The translations under genes and the position numbers were made by a program. This document shows positions 44,227 to 58,084 of a stretch of 64,000 nt of DNA, one piece after another. The notes under the pieces are model-generated. The model had not been told where the DNA came from, searched no databases, and saw nothing but the letters and a program-made list of their open reading frames with translations. Source of the stretch: Warburgia ugandensis. Lineage: Eukaryota; Streptophyta; Magnoliopsida; Canellales; Canellaceae. The stretch is from assembly GCA_035236585.1 (NCBI GenBank), contig CP141137.1, positions 42,802,057 through 42,866,056 of the forward strand, given 5' to 3'. Positions within the stretch are counted from its first letter, which is position 1. Each line of letters begins with the position of its first letter.

Positions 44227-46542
44227 TGTGACAACCCAGGTTTTATACGATGCAAATTTTATAAAAAAGCGAGATCTCTTGTTTTATAAGTATGAAATGC
44301 ATGAAAATCTTTTGTCACTGGCATACCTTGTCCTTAAGTGTTTACTTTGTGTCTAAAAAATGTTGAGGATTGGGTGAGTATATACTATACTCAGTTGGAG
44401 TCTATCACTACTAGTTTTGTAATGCATGCAATGTTTCAAATCATATGCTCTTAAAAAAGCATGTGCATGTTCGAACAATCACATTTAATATCCATATTAA
44501 AAACCACTATCGAGTTGAAATACTGACGACTTAAAGAATAGCATAATCCAAGTCAAAAGTATCATACATCATAACCATAATGATATGCATAAGATGCTCA
44601 ACTGAATCCAACTCATGGATATCTGGTATGGTCGACCAACCTCATGTCATGCCATATGCAGTGCAAGTAAATCCTCAAACCATAGGGTCCAACTATGCCC
44701 ACGACCTCGCCACCGTGTGGTCCCCGGGTACCTAAGGACACTCGGTCATAGCCTCAATGGGGCATATGACACGTTGACCCAGTTCCATGACACCAGTGGT
44801 AGCCCCCTGTACCACATGTAGTCGACGTAGGGAGGTTGCCCTTTTTGGGCGTGGTACCCATCCACCTAATAGTGGTAGAGGCTGGAGGCCAACCCAAACC
44901 TCTCGACATAGCTCCCATGAGCTTATTAGCCCAAATCATATCAGATCAAACAAGCGAAAACCTCTTTTTTCAAAACCTGTCCTCTTTGGGCCCCTCACAA
45001 CTACCTGGCCCTCACAACTGCCTACCCAGCATCTTTTGGGCACTCCAACGTCTTTTGTAACCCTCAAGGACATGCAATCTTTCAAAAACTCAATGCTCAC
45101 AAATCATACAATGTATGCAATTGTTTGCAAAACATATCTATGCATAATGTATATGCAATTATTTACAAAACATATCTATGCATAAAGCATTTATCATATG
45201 TACGCTAAATTCATTTATAAGATTAAGTTATGCTAAACAAATCATATAACTTATACTTAAAACATGCATTCAAAACAATCATGGCTCTATTTAAAAGTTT
45301 AGTAGCGATAGAGCACCTGCCTGGCTAGGTCGCGCTAATCCCCTTGTCCTCGTATGCTCCTGAACACGGTTTGGGGAATCAAGGTTAGTTTGGCTTATCT
45401 TTTATAGGTTTTAGAGTGGTTGGTCTTACTACTTAGGCATTAAGGGTTCATCCCCATCCCTATGGGTGTCCTAAGGTCCTAATTGGGCCTTGGTATCATC
45501 AAGTTTTCAAGGATTTAGTGGCCCAGCACCACTTCATAGTCTAAGGGTCGTACCCACCTTAGATTAGGCCTTGATTAGGTATTTTATAGTTTGGGTGTAT
45601 CCGTTTCGTCGATACGGACACAACGCCTTTTGCGGAGCCTCAATCGAAGCCCTAGATCTCAAGTTATAGCCTTTTTTGTGCCAAGTGTACACAAAAGGTC
45701 AAACAAAGCAAGGTGGAAGCCTGGGATGCTAACGCGTCCCGCGTCAGCGGCAGGCGCCTTAGCGGGCGCGTCTGCAGACACACCATGGCTTCCGCCTAGT
45801 TTGTCATTTGCGAGCACGTCCACGGACACACCCACTGGTTCCTCTCGAATGCGACCCTATCGAACCAGTGCGCCCCAGGGATCGTCCCTAGGTCCTTTGT
45901 GACTCTTCAGGGGCCGTTTTTGCATGATTTTCCATGCAAAAACTTAGGGAAACTTAGCCTAGGACTAATGGGAAGACGGGTTTGGAGGGATTTTGGGCAT
46001 ACCTAGTTTGTTGCTGGGTTTTTCTCCACGTTTCTCCTCTTGGTTGCTTCTCTAAAATGGGTTTTTCCCAAGCTTTTGGGCTGCCATTAGAGGCACCCAA
46101 GAGCTCTATTTATAGAGCTATAAGAGGGTTCTAGAGGGGGCTCTCACCGCCCTTAAATGGCGGTGGGAAAACCTCTAGAATGGTGGTGATTTCTCCTCCA
46201 ATCACTGCTGTTTTAGAACCCTCTAGGAGGTTGAAGAAGGGGGGTGCCCGTATCAAAACGGGCCCTTGTGTTTCTCAAGCTAAATCCGTTTTTTAGTAAA
46301 AATTATATTTTTGCCCCTGAACTTCAAAGGGTTATAACTTGCTCATTTTAACTCCATTTTGGGTGATTTTGGTCTTGTTGGATTCCTTTTTCTGAGACAC
46401 ACCTAATGGTACCATTTTTGGGATCAAATTTCTGGGTTCAATCAAGGTGAATGGTGAAATGAACAAAATACCCTTATTTCCAAAAAGTGAACTTTTCATT
46501 GCTAACTTGGGATTTCAATGTTACAAAATTGGAGTCATTACA
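44227..46542 (-). repeat. Right (5') LTR of element G
   Basis: Length is 2,316 bp. It matches the left LTR with several percent divergence by eye, but lacks about 210 bp at plus 44313-44320 relative to 37171-37380. The - strand TATA-like CTATAAATAG is at plus 46106-46115 and a splice-donor-like AG/GTATGCC near 46002. Open frames at 44615-45902 are LTR artefacts. Confidence 0.9.
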
Positions 46543-46547
46543 CCTAG

Positions 46548-49045
<2,498 letters not shown>

Positions 49046-49603
49046 AATTCTCGAGTAAGACAAGACCTCATTGTAAGTTTTGTGAGGACCCACTTATGGT
49101 TGATCCAGCATAGCTTCTGATTTCTCCAACATTTGGCCCAAAAAAATGCCTATTGGATAATTTAGTATTTAAAATTTTTGTTTAGAGCGTTGATTCGTGG
49201 ACTATGTCTCGTACATTCTGAACTCATTTCAAAATGCTTCAGTACCATTTCAATTCTAATGGGATCCAATCCTATGCAGAGAATTGCTTGGATCCTATTC
49301 TTGATGTTTAAGTCCTAGTTCATTCGGATTCAGGTGGAATCTTAGACTTCCTCAGTCTAATATGCAAGAAAAAAAAAAAGAAAAAAAAAAAAGGAAGAAA
49401 TATTTACTACGATAAGAATACTGGCACAGAGAGTTTTCACTTCGATCATTTAATATCATGTTTCGTCTTCAGATTTTTGTCTAACCCAATTTCATCCTTG
49501 AAGATTGGCAGTAGGCTTTCAAAGAAGAAGAAGAGAGAAAACTCCCCACTAAGAGAGACCCAGAGTAAAATTCATGTGGACTTCTCACTTATAAATCATT
49601 CGA

Positions 49604-49894
49604 CTAATGACGTCGTGGAGTCAGTTGCCGAGCAAGGTGCCCTAGGAAGGACCTTCCTTGCTTGTCCAAGATCATGTGCCGAATATTGGTTTCCATGGAT
49701 AACCTTGTTGTATTGGTTTCCTTCATTCTTAATTTTAATGGCTGTAGTCTTTTGACCACCTTAGTCACCCCATGTAAGTTTCGTAGACTTGATACTGCTT
49801 CACCATTCATAAAAAAAAAAAAGATAAGAAGAAGAGACCCAAAGTGAAAAGAAAAGCTTGATACCATTGGTTTTTTACAATTTGTTGTTACCAT
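49604..49894 (-). CDS. Unrecognised small protein with a hydrophobic N-terminus (doubtful)
   Basis: This is a 96-codon open frame on the - strand. A second Met (plus 49865-49867) would give an 87-residue protein. The N-terminal region, SFHFGSLLLIFFFFMNGEAVSS, resembles a secretion signal. It is followed by a basic, Lys/Arg-rich, Cys-free stretch ending LARQLTPRRH. That overall plan, a signal peptide plus a short basic chain, is that of plant peptide-hormone precursors, but I find no CLE, RGF, CEP, IDA or PSK motif. The Phe run is encoded by a poly-T tract, so the apparent signal may be low-complexity chance. No convincing promoter was identified. Confidence 0.2.
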   Translation of the reverse strand: MVTTNCKKPMVSSFSFHFGSLLLIFFFFMNGEAVSSLRNLHGVTKVVKRLQPLKLRMKETNTTRLSMETNIRHMILDKQGRSFLGHLARQLTPRRH

Positions 49895-50406
49895 TACAAT
49901 AATTTTTTATTAAAATTTAAGGCTATTTTGGGTATTTTGGTCATAGTTCTATGGTTTTTAGGCTTTCCTTTTGAAATTTGAGTGAAATTCAGGGCTCAAG
50001 AATAATGAAGAAATTTGATGGAATGGATCAAATTAAATGATCATGTACCACTAGAATGTGATCAGATCATTCGAAACGGTCTGACCATTTGAGGCACACT
50101 TTTTGCATGGTAGGTAGAATTGTTTAATCGTGGATTCAGATCCACTTACAATGATTTCATCCGTGTTTCCAAGTCATCTATATTACTCTGTTATGGATCG
50201 CATGATCCAGACGGCCCCATTAGCGTTACCTAACAAAATAATGATGGAAATATAAGTACTAAAAACTAAGAGGGAGCTCCACTTGTTGGTCCCCTGTTCA
50301 TCATAAAAGAAATTTAAAAAAATGCGCAAAGAGATTCTTATAGTAGTATAATAGAGTTAATAATACATGAGTCACCATGTGAACTGCCACGGCTTGTTGC
50401 TTGCCG

Positions 50407-50414
50407 TATATATA
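50407..50414 (+). promoter_or_regulatory. TATA-like motif upstream of an unassigned island
   Basis: TATATATA is preceded by GC-richer sequence (TGCCACGGCTTG near 50388) and followed about 20 bases later by AAACTCCACTAG. It looks like a plant core promoter for + strand transcription, but no supported coding region follows within 200 bp. Confidence 0.25.
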
Positions 50415-50639
50415 CCCACTGGGTCTAAACTCCACTAGTGAAAAAGAAAGATAGAATTTGCAAATTTAACAACTTTCACATAGTGAGCAAGCATAATTTC
50501 ATTAATCTAACAATTTTTTGATAGCTAATTAATTAATTTGTCCAAAAAGTTAACCCATAAAGATCCCTTTTTTTTTTTTTTTTTTTTAATGTTAGCGAGC
50601 ACTTTTTCTGTCTTTCATGTTCATGCTGTCTAGCACTTG

Positions 50640-51030
50640 AGATGTGCAGGCAATATGGAGGGAGAGAGATTTGGGCGTGGAATCATGATTGTGACGTGGA
50701 ACGCAACAGAGATATGAGGGATGATCGGATGCCGCAAGTACAATTACGGACTCATACGACAGAATCCCACTTGGATAGATGGTACGCAGCGACTTGTAGA
50801 ATAAAGACAGAAAAAGGCAATGAGCGATGCAAAAAGTAAAAGGATAGAAAGGGAAAATGGAGTAAATGACTTGGCAGGTTGGACCACAATATGCTGCTTG
50901 CAGTGCAAAACTTCACACGTGCAGACAAGAGATGTCTGTGAGCAAACGGAGTCGACTCAGTATTATACGGGAAAATACTCTACGGATGCCGAGGTTACCT
51001 ACGCTGGTGTTATCGTAGATGTAATATGAG
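50640..51030 (+). other. Compositionally distinct island, possible gene fragment
   Basis: This segment has higher GC and CpG than the DNA on either side. Two overlapping open frames, 50642-50839 (65 codons) and 50820-51029 (69 codons), are rich in charged residues and have no domain that I recognise. Their overlap in different frames suggests either a frameshifted remnant or chance openness from reduced AT content. I cannot assign a function. Confidence 0.25.
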
Positions 51031-51864
51031 AGCAGATGTTTGTTCTGCACACGAGAGAAAAGGTGTGTGTTTCATTTTAAAATCAAAAGAGATTACTAAG
51101 GTGCAATGGTTAACCAAAGTTTTTCATGTATGCAGTGGCAGGTACTGTAATAGTCTTTATACATTTTTTTCATGCAAAGAATTATAAAGCAAATCACTAA
51201 CATACACTTTTAATCTAATCCCTAACCAAAGGAGAAAACAGTAACTTGAATCTACAACCAAATATATTTCAAGGGGATACCAAGTTATTTACGACCAACT
51301 GTGTTAGACATTTGTTGGTGATTGGCCGGTACTATAATAGTCTTGCTTGCCCCACTTTTTTACCATGGTTAAAAAAAAATCTCACTTAGCAAAAGTCGGT
51401 CCACCCTTGTAAAGCAGAAAATAATAGTTTCAAATAACCTCAATTCAAACCAAGTTGATGACTTCTGCTACATGTTTTCAACTTGAAGTCTAAAGCTTGT
51501 TTTGCAACACTTGATCAACACATCTCATCAACATTTCATCATGTGGCTATACATCATTTTTATTAATAATGTAAAAGTCGGAAAGAACGTAGCTCTACAT
51601 TTCTTCGTCAATTTTGCCAACAAATTAAGGTTTTGCACTGCCTATATTTTTACCATTGTTTAATTGACCTCAACATGTTTTGCAAATTACAATTGTACCA
51701 CTTGAAGGGAAAATTATCAGCTTGCTCAAAATTCATTCTAAAATGAGTCTCCCTTTTTTAGTGAATTACAATTGTCCCACTTGAAGATAAAATAACTAAT
51801 TTCCTCCAAGTTATTATGTCCATTTTGCTTCATCTTTCCATGTCCATGGACTTCATTTGTTGCA
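51031..51864. other. Spacer without recognised genes
   Basis: AT-rich DNA. A word of about 20 bases, GGTACTGTAATAGTCTT, occurs near 51140 and again in diverged form (GGTACTATAATAGTCTT) near 51328. I see no coding sequence here. Confidence 0.4.
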
Positions 51865-52181
51865 TTGGAAAATAGGTAGTTGTACAAACTAAATTCTTTG
51901 TACCTAGCTTAAAGGCGCTTTGTAAATGTTGCTTCTTGAAGATAGTTGATGCCTCTTAGATGTACAAGCTATCTCAATAGCTCTATCTTTAGAATTCATC
52001 CAAGTCAGACTCAATCTTCTATCTTTACTAATGTGTACTATCAAACTAAGGCCAATACTTAAGTCTCCAATTTATGAATGTCTTCAGAAAAACCATAAAA
52101 CTCACATCTCTCTTTTTCTGCCTTCAAATCTCTAATAGTATGATGAATTGAGAAACAAAATAATTATTTCTCTATTAACTT

Positions 52182-54680
52182 AGCCTAAGTGGTTTTATGA
52201 GCATGTAGCTGGTCCCAAGCATGGATAGAGGAGGAGAGTTGCATCATGTGCCAATTGGTGTAAAATTCTTTGTCAAATTCTTAACTTGAATCTAAAGCAT
52301 AAGGCATTTCCTCAAGCTAGGTCATTCCCCATAAGCAATGCACTCCATCGAAGCTAAAATCCAATGGAAAATGGAGAAGGGAATGCTAAGGTGTTCCCCC
52401 ACAAGTGACATGCTACATCAAATCTGGAATGCAATAAAAATTGGGCAAGGGTTGTTAGGGAGTTCTCCTATATGCAACGCGTTATATTGGATCCTGGATG
52501 CAGTGGAAAGCAGGCAGGGATTCCTATGCTATTCCAGATGTCCATCAATAAGAGACTAGCTCAGAAAAATAAGATTCATATCCCCACATGGAATATAGGC
52601 ACTTTGAGAAGTAAAATATGGAGTTAGTAGATACAATAAAATGTAGGAGACTCAACATAGCTTATATCCAAGAAATTAATGGGTACAAGCTCTAGTACAT
52701 ATATAAGGACAATAATAGAAATAGCATAGACATAATGGTGGTTAAAGCATTAGAGGATAAAGTTGCAGATGTTAAAGAATAATGTGATAAAATTTTACTG
52801 ATAAAACTTGTCTTAGGAGAGAAGATCATAAATGTTGTGAGTGTATATGCCTCACAGGTAAGGTTAGAAGATAGAATCAAGAGATAATTCTATGATGAAA
52901 TGGAGAGAGTAATGTAAGAAATTTCCAACAAAGAGGCAATATTTTAAGAGCAGACTTAAATGGTCATGTAGGAAAGAAAGAGGAAGGATATGATAGGGTA
53001 CATGAAGTGTATGTTATTAAAGAAAGAAATGAGATAGGGGAAGCTATTCTTGATTTTGAGTTAGCATATAATCTAGGTCTAGCAAACACATACTTTGATG
53101 ATAAATGTATCAAGAATATAGAAATTGAAAGAACCATAAACCCAGATAATATTGGACTATATAGATGTGACCTTAGGGTCAAGATACCTAAAATGAAAGA
53201 GGCATTAGAAATGATGAATTCAGGAAAGGCCTCGGTATGCAATGATATACCAATAGAGGTTTGGAAGTATATGGAAGATACTGAAGTAGTCTGGATAACA
53301 AAGTTGTTTAACAAGGTTACATAATTGAAAAAATTGCCAAATGAATGGAGGAAAATCTCTATCATACCAATTTATAAGAACAATGGAGACATACAAAGTT
53401 GTATTGATTATAATGGGATAAAACTTATAAGCCACACCACGAAGCTTTGGAAAAGAGTAATTAAGAAGAAGCTACAACATGAGATGAGTGTATTCTAAAA
53501 CTAGTTTGGTTTCACACTTAGGAGGTCTACTATGTGAGCTATTTTCCTTCTTAGACAATTGATAGAGAAGTATAGGTAGAGGAGGAAGAACCTCCATATG
53601 GTCTTTATTGACTTAGAAAAAACTTATGATAAGGTCCCTAAAGAGTTAATATACTAGATGTTGGGTGATAAAGGGATTTCATGGGGTATATAGACATAAT
53701 AAAAGATGTGTATGAGGAAGTAGTTATAAATGTTATGATCACTACAAAGAGACAGGTGAGTTCCTATCACTATAGGATTGCACTAGGGATCGACATTGAG
53801 CCCGTACTTTTTTACATTAATTATGGATGAGTTACCAAAACATTTGCATGAGGAGATTACATGGTGCTTGTTATTTGTAGATGACATAGTTTTGATTGAT
53901 AAGACAAGGGAGGGCATAAATACAAAGCTAGAGTTATGGTGAGATGCTATAGAGTCTAAAGGATTTAAAACTAGCTGAACTAAGATAGAATACATGGAAT
54001 GCAATTTTAACAAGAAGAGGAATGGGATAAAGCACTCGTAAATATTCATAACCAAAAAGTTCCCCAAAAAGACCACTTTTGATACTTTGGATCAATATTT
54101 CATGATAGTAGTGAGATTGGGAGGGATGATACCCGAAGAATCCAAGTGGCTTGGAACAAATGGAGATGTGCCTTTGGAGTTTTGTGTGATAAGAAGGTGC
54201 CCCTCAAAGTGAAAAGAAAATTCTTTATGATGGCTGTAAGGCCAACCATGCTTTGTGGATCATGATATTGCATAGTTAAGGAACAACATGTACATAGGAT
54301 AAAGTGGCCAAAGTGGGAATGTTGAGATGCATGAGTGACAAGATAAGAGGATATAACTAGAAATGAAAACATTAGAGGAAACTTAGGAGTAGCGCCAATA
54401 GATAATAAGATGAGGAAGGGTAGACATAGATGGTTCGGACATATCCAACAAAGATTGAAAAGGAACCAGTTAGAAGAAGTGTGTTGAGCCAAAGTTGAAA
54501 GCTCTAAAAGGGAAAGGGAAAGGTTCAAAAGGACATGGATGGAATTGGTGAGAAAAGGTTTAGAAACTTTTCGAGTAAATGAGGCCGTGATCCTTGATAG
54601 AGGATATGGAGGAACAAGATTCATTAGCAGACCCCTAATTGGGATCAGGCTTTTATGAATTGATAATGAATTGTTATATC
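52182..54680 (+). mobile_element. LINE (non-LTR retrotransposon), broken, probably RTE-type
   Basis: The start near 52200 carries the CTGGTCCCAAGC..GGATAGAGGAGGAG region seen at the 5' side of a common plant LINE family. The endonuclease follows (PTWNIGTLRSK near 52600, YIQEIN near 52665, then LNGHVGK near 52960). The RT covers roughly 53100-53970: FNKVT, KLPNEWRKISIIPIYKN, CIDYNGIKLISHTTKLW, HMVFIDLEKTYDKVPKE and catalytic FVDD (53874-53885). The 3' part has a WFGHIQQ-like segment (54434) and ends GGGATCAGGCTTTT with TTR-rich DNA. Diverged AT-rich direct repeats flank it (52161-52181 and 54681-54700). Many stops and frameshifts. Clade assignment is from memory of the RT and 3' end. Confidence 0.8.
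53007..53324 (+). pseudogene. LINE open segment between endonuclease and reverse transcriptase
   Basis: This 105-codon open frame is the best-preserved piece of the LINE. Residues near the start (NEIGEAILDFELAYNLGLANTYF) are the end of the endonuclease region. KMKEALEMMNSGKASVCNDIPIEVWKYM is the conserved entry to the RT domain (relatives read 'GKA.GPDGIP.E.WK'). It stops just before the KLPNEW motif. Confidence 0.8.
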
Positions 54681-55380
54681 TTTATTATTTTCTTGCAACA
54701 AATATCCAAGACAAAAACTCTTAGATCTCAAAGATATGATGATCAAGGAAACACAATAAGAACTCTGATCGCTTTAGAATTAAGATCATAGATCAAGAAC
54801 CTAAAGTTTTAATGAAAAACTAAATAATACATGCATACCATGATTGGGTAAAATCATATAAACAATAAGAACTTGATAAGTACAACACAGTTAGAAACAG
54901 TAGTGTTAGAAAGATATACAATCAGGTCTCATCTTTCTAGCTTGAACTCAAGAACTAGAGAACTTTATGTGGAAGAACCCTTAAAAAAAGAATAACTATG
55001 CAAACTCTAAAAGAGAGAGAATAGATAATGTATCTATATGAACATACTATAAAAGAGATAGAATAGAGAATAGAAAACATAGCCTCAGATGCCCTATGTA
55101 AAGAAAAGAATTCCGTGGAAGAATTGTCTGGAGGATGCCTATTTATAGAGGTTGAGAGTAATTGGCCCCTTAAACCAAATATCCGTTTCAAATGTAACAG
55201 CCACTGAATAAAAAATGGTTAAAATAATAAAATAAAAAACCATTACAAATGAAAAATTCTTAAATCCGCATTTGCCTCTCATTGCATGTAATAGTAAAAT
55301 GAATTAAATCATTCCATGCATAATAGTTCAACCAAGTAAATGAAAATAATTTCTTATTTAACTTAAAACAAAATTCAACA

Positions 55381-58084
55381 ATTCCCACTTGTTTTAAGTT
55401 AAAAATAAATAAAAGCATGCACCCAATTATTTTAAAATTAAAACATATTTGGAATTTATTAAGATTAATGAATAAAAGAAACTGTGTTTTAGACTTGAAC
55501 TTCCTCTTAGCATATACAATTCAATGAATATCAAGACATATAATGAACAAAGTCTTGAACTACATTTTGATAAACTAGAATTGTAATAAGCACTTCTCTT
55601 CATGGAGATAGGTGTACTTTAAGCTTTGCACTTTTATGCTGTGATATGCACATAATCCCATATATTTCCTTGAATGATCTAGTGATAAACTTGTAATATT
55701 ATAAGAAGCAACCACACTTCCACAATCAGAATAGGTGAATCTATCAATAGTGCACCTGTCTATACCATAATTCAAAGATATATGATTCATTAAGATGTAG
55801 ACGTCAACCTCACTACTTGCAAACATGCTACATAAATCATTCAAATGGGTAATGAATTTTAATTTATAGAATTGTAGTACAGATAATTCTCAAATAATTT
55901 GTTTTTCCCATTGAACCTAGTTAACAATTCTATGTTGTGTTACCACTATTTTTAATTTGAATAAGTTTTAATCCCATTCTTATCAATGTTTCTAAGAATA
56001 GCTATCTACGTAGCACCTTGGACAGAAGATCAACTTTTGGTGTTTTGACTTCACAATTGCACTATTTTAGATCTAATTTCTCATAGATTAAACCCATTCT
56101 ATTGTGCTCAGACATAGTTGTTAGAAAATCTCATTGTAGTATGTAATATATGATTTTATCATAACTATATCACTACCACAATCAAAATAGCTGGTCATAA
56201 CTTTCATTGGCTTCACCCTAATAGGTGTGTCTACCAAGAGGTTCCATTGCCCCTCTACTTGTGTTCATTATAAGCTACTTTTCTCATTGTGGGCCAAAGC
56301 TACAAACCTTGATTACGTAGTAGAATATCTTATGCATGTTTATTTTTACATTCCCATGAAATGGCTCTATCCTTCATTGAGTAAAATTATATAGTTAATC
56401 ACCTGTATTGTATAAAATTTATGTATTAACCGACTTTGACCCATCCCATGTTGCATTAATATAGTCCTCAACTGCACAATTCTCAATATGCAAGTTGTAG
56501 TGCAAATTTTCCATGAAATGTTGCACAATTCTCAATAAATCTTTCAAGGATTCATCATTTGGATTACTTTTATACTTAGCTTCCACAATAGTGTATGGGT
56601 GAGGAGTATTCAAGTTTAAGAATTTACAAGCCTTGCAAGTCATGGAATAATTAATGAAGAGCAATTAGTTCTCCTAATATCCTAGTTTGAATTCTCCATG
56701 CCCCAACAATATCCCATGTGTCAAGTACACACATCTTCATATGACTAATATTGGTCTCCTCCTTTCCATAACTCACATGGAGTAACCTCAACGTTATGGA
56801 ATGTGACATGTTAAGAATATTACTTCTCCTAATAAGTCTGATATAACCCTAGACTAGTGAGCATTGAATTCACCATTTCAATTGATGTTTGGTTCTTTTG
56901 CTTAATGGCACCATTTTTCTTGGGATTATAAGGAGTATTTAGTTCACTAACATTACATTGGTAGAGGAATATACACAGCTCTTTGATTAGACCTCAAAGT
57001 CTTAAATTTTACATTATTAATGTTCTACTTTATAAACATAGAAGTGATCAAGAGCTTCATTCTTATTTTAGACACATTTATTATGAGTAGCTCTTCCATT
57101 AAGTTTGTTTAGTTGCCATCTTATAGATATCATAGTTTGAACTTAGTGAAAACTTTCTCTTAATTTATTACACCTCATATCTCTATGTGTAGAATCTCAT
57201 AACCTGAAATTAACTTACAAAGGGTCACCAAATGCAGCACATTTTCAAGCTCACAACCTTCCTAAAAGTAAATCTTGAGGTTAATATCTACTTGAAATGT
57301 CACCATAGGCGAAAGCCCACTATTCTGCACATATTTCCATATTGTGCCTGATTGTAGTAGCGTCTAGCTACCAATCTCTGAAGTGGACAATTTATAGTGT
57401 ATTATTTTGACTTTTCTATACCAAATGAGTGTGGTAATTAGTTCTTAATAATTCTCCATGTTAGTTTTCTTAGGCTAAGTCCTATCCTTTATTCGAAACA
57501 TCTTTTTAAGATGACAATAGCATTCCAATTCTCTTTAATTGCCAACCCACTCGCAAAGATCTAAAATTACAGCAGCTCAAGTTTAAAATTCATAAATTTA
57601 AAATCATGATAGTTACCAACAAGAAACTTGTGTTGCTTTCTCTTTGCCATATATCCCATTGAGAGTGTCATACTAGTTTTTTTGATGACTTGGTGGTTTT
57701 CAATAGCTTGATTTAACAAATTCAAGATATTGATAGTTTAGAATATTAATGTCTTTAGACAATTTCCCATATTCTGAAATTTATGTCATCAAATCTTTAT
57801 TGAATACAATAGATTAGGGTTTAGTAAGTTCATTCTAGCTACCACTAAATTTGCATGATTCATAGAAGTAACATCTAAAAGGGCAGCCCAGTGCATGAAG
57901 CTCTTGCATATGTAGGGTCCATGGAAGGGGCAGACCATAAAGGTCTATAGTATGTAGCCTTTCCTTGCATTTTGCAAGAGGCTGCTTCAACACCCCTAAC
58001 CTCTAGGTCACACAGTGAGAACTTTACCACTGTGCCAAAGCTCCTCTTCTTGATGGAAGTAATACCTATATCTTCAAATTGCTG
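55381..58084 (-). pseudogene. Copia gag-pol remnant
   Basis: The clearest motif is the end of the integrase core on the - strand at about 56883-56930, where PYNPKKNGAIKQKNQ stands for the family's 'TP.QNGV.ERKN'. The open frame 56419-56664 ends with VEDYINATWDGSKS, similar to the 'GY.DADW.GS..' RNase H motif of copia. The polypurine tract AACAAGTGGGAAT (- strand, just right of 55380) precedes the LTR start. RT is too decayed for me to mark. A SINE sits at 57877-58055. Confidence 0.6.
57877..58055 (-). mobile_element. Au-type SINE
   Basis: This tRNA-derived short element of about 180 bp lies on the - strand. On the + strand it begins with GGGCAGCCCAGTGCATGAAG and ends near GCCAAAGCTCCTCTTC, diagnostic of the Au SINE family widespread in flowering plants. 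A box-like TGGCACAGTGG lies on the - strand near 58026-58036, and a decayed B box near 57990. Internal landmarks TCTATAGTATG-CAGCC (near 57943) and TTGCAAGAGGCTG (near 57974) are also typical. Imperfect target duplications, AGAAGTAACATC and GGAAGTAATACC, flank it. Confidence 0.9.

Larger units (their letters stand above)
37085..46542 (-). mobile_element. Tekay/Del-like Ty3/gypsy chromovirus G
   Basis: The element spans 9,458 bp on the - strand with exact target duplications CCTAG (37080-37084 and 46543-46547). It has a left (3') LTR 37085-39641, interior 39642-44226 and right (5') LTR 44227-46542. Primer site and polypurine region are in place. The domain order gag, protease, RT, RNase H, integrase, chromodomain, together with LTRs of about 2.5 kb and the initiator-Met site, is that of the Tekay/Del lineage of plant chromoviruses. 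Stops and frameshifts break gag-pol, so it is no longer autonomous. Confidence 0.93.
51865..55380 (-). repeat. Left (3') LTR of the copia element, split by a LINE
   Basis: LTR sequence occupies about 51865-52181 and 54681-55380. It matches 58085-59240: CCTAGCTTAAAGG near 51906 and 58116, AACAAATATCC near 54697 and 58396, and AGCTTGAACTC near 54938 and 58631. A - strand TATA-like CTATAAATAG lies near 55138-55147. The right edge ends TTCAACA, so the - strand LTR starts TGTTGAA. Confidence 0.65.

Noticed and set aside
53783..54624. - strand open frames of 97 and 174 codons
   Set aside because: They are antisense shadows of the LINE, whose RT reads on the + strand.
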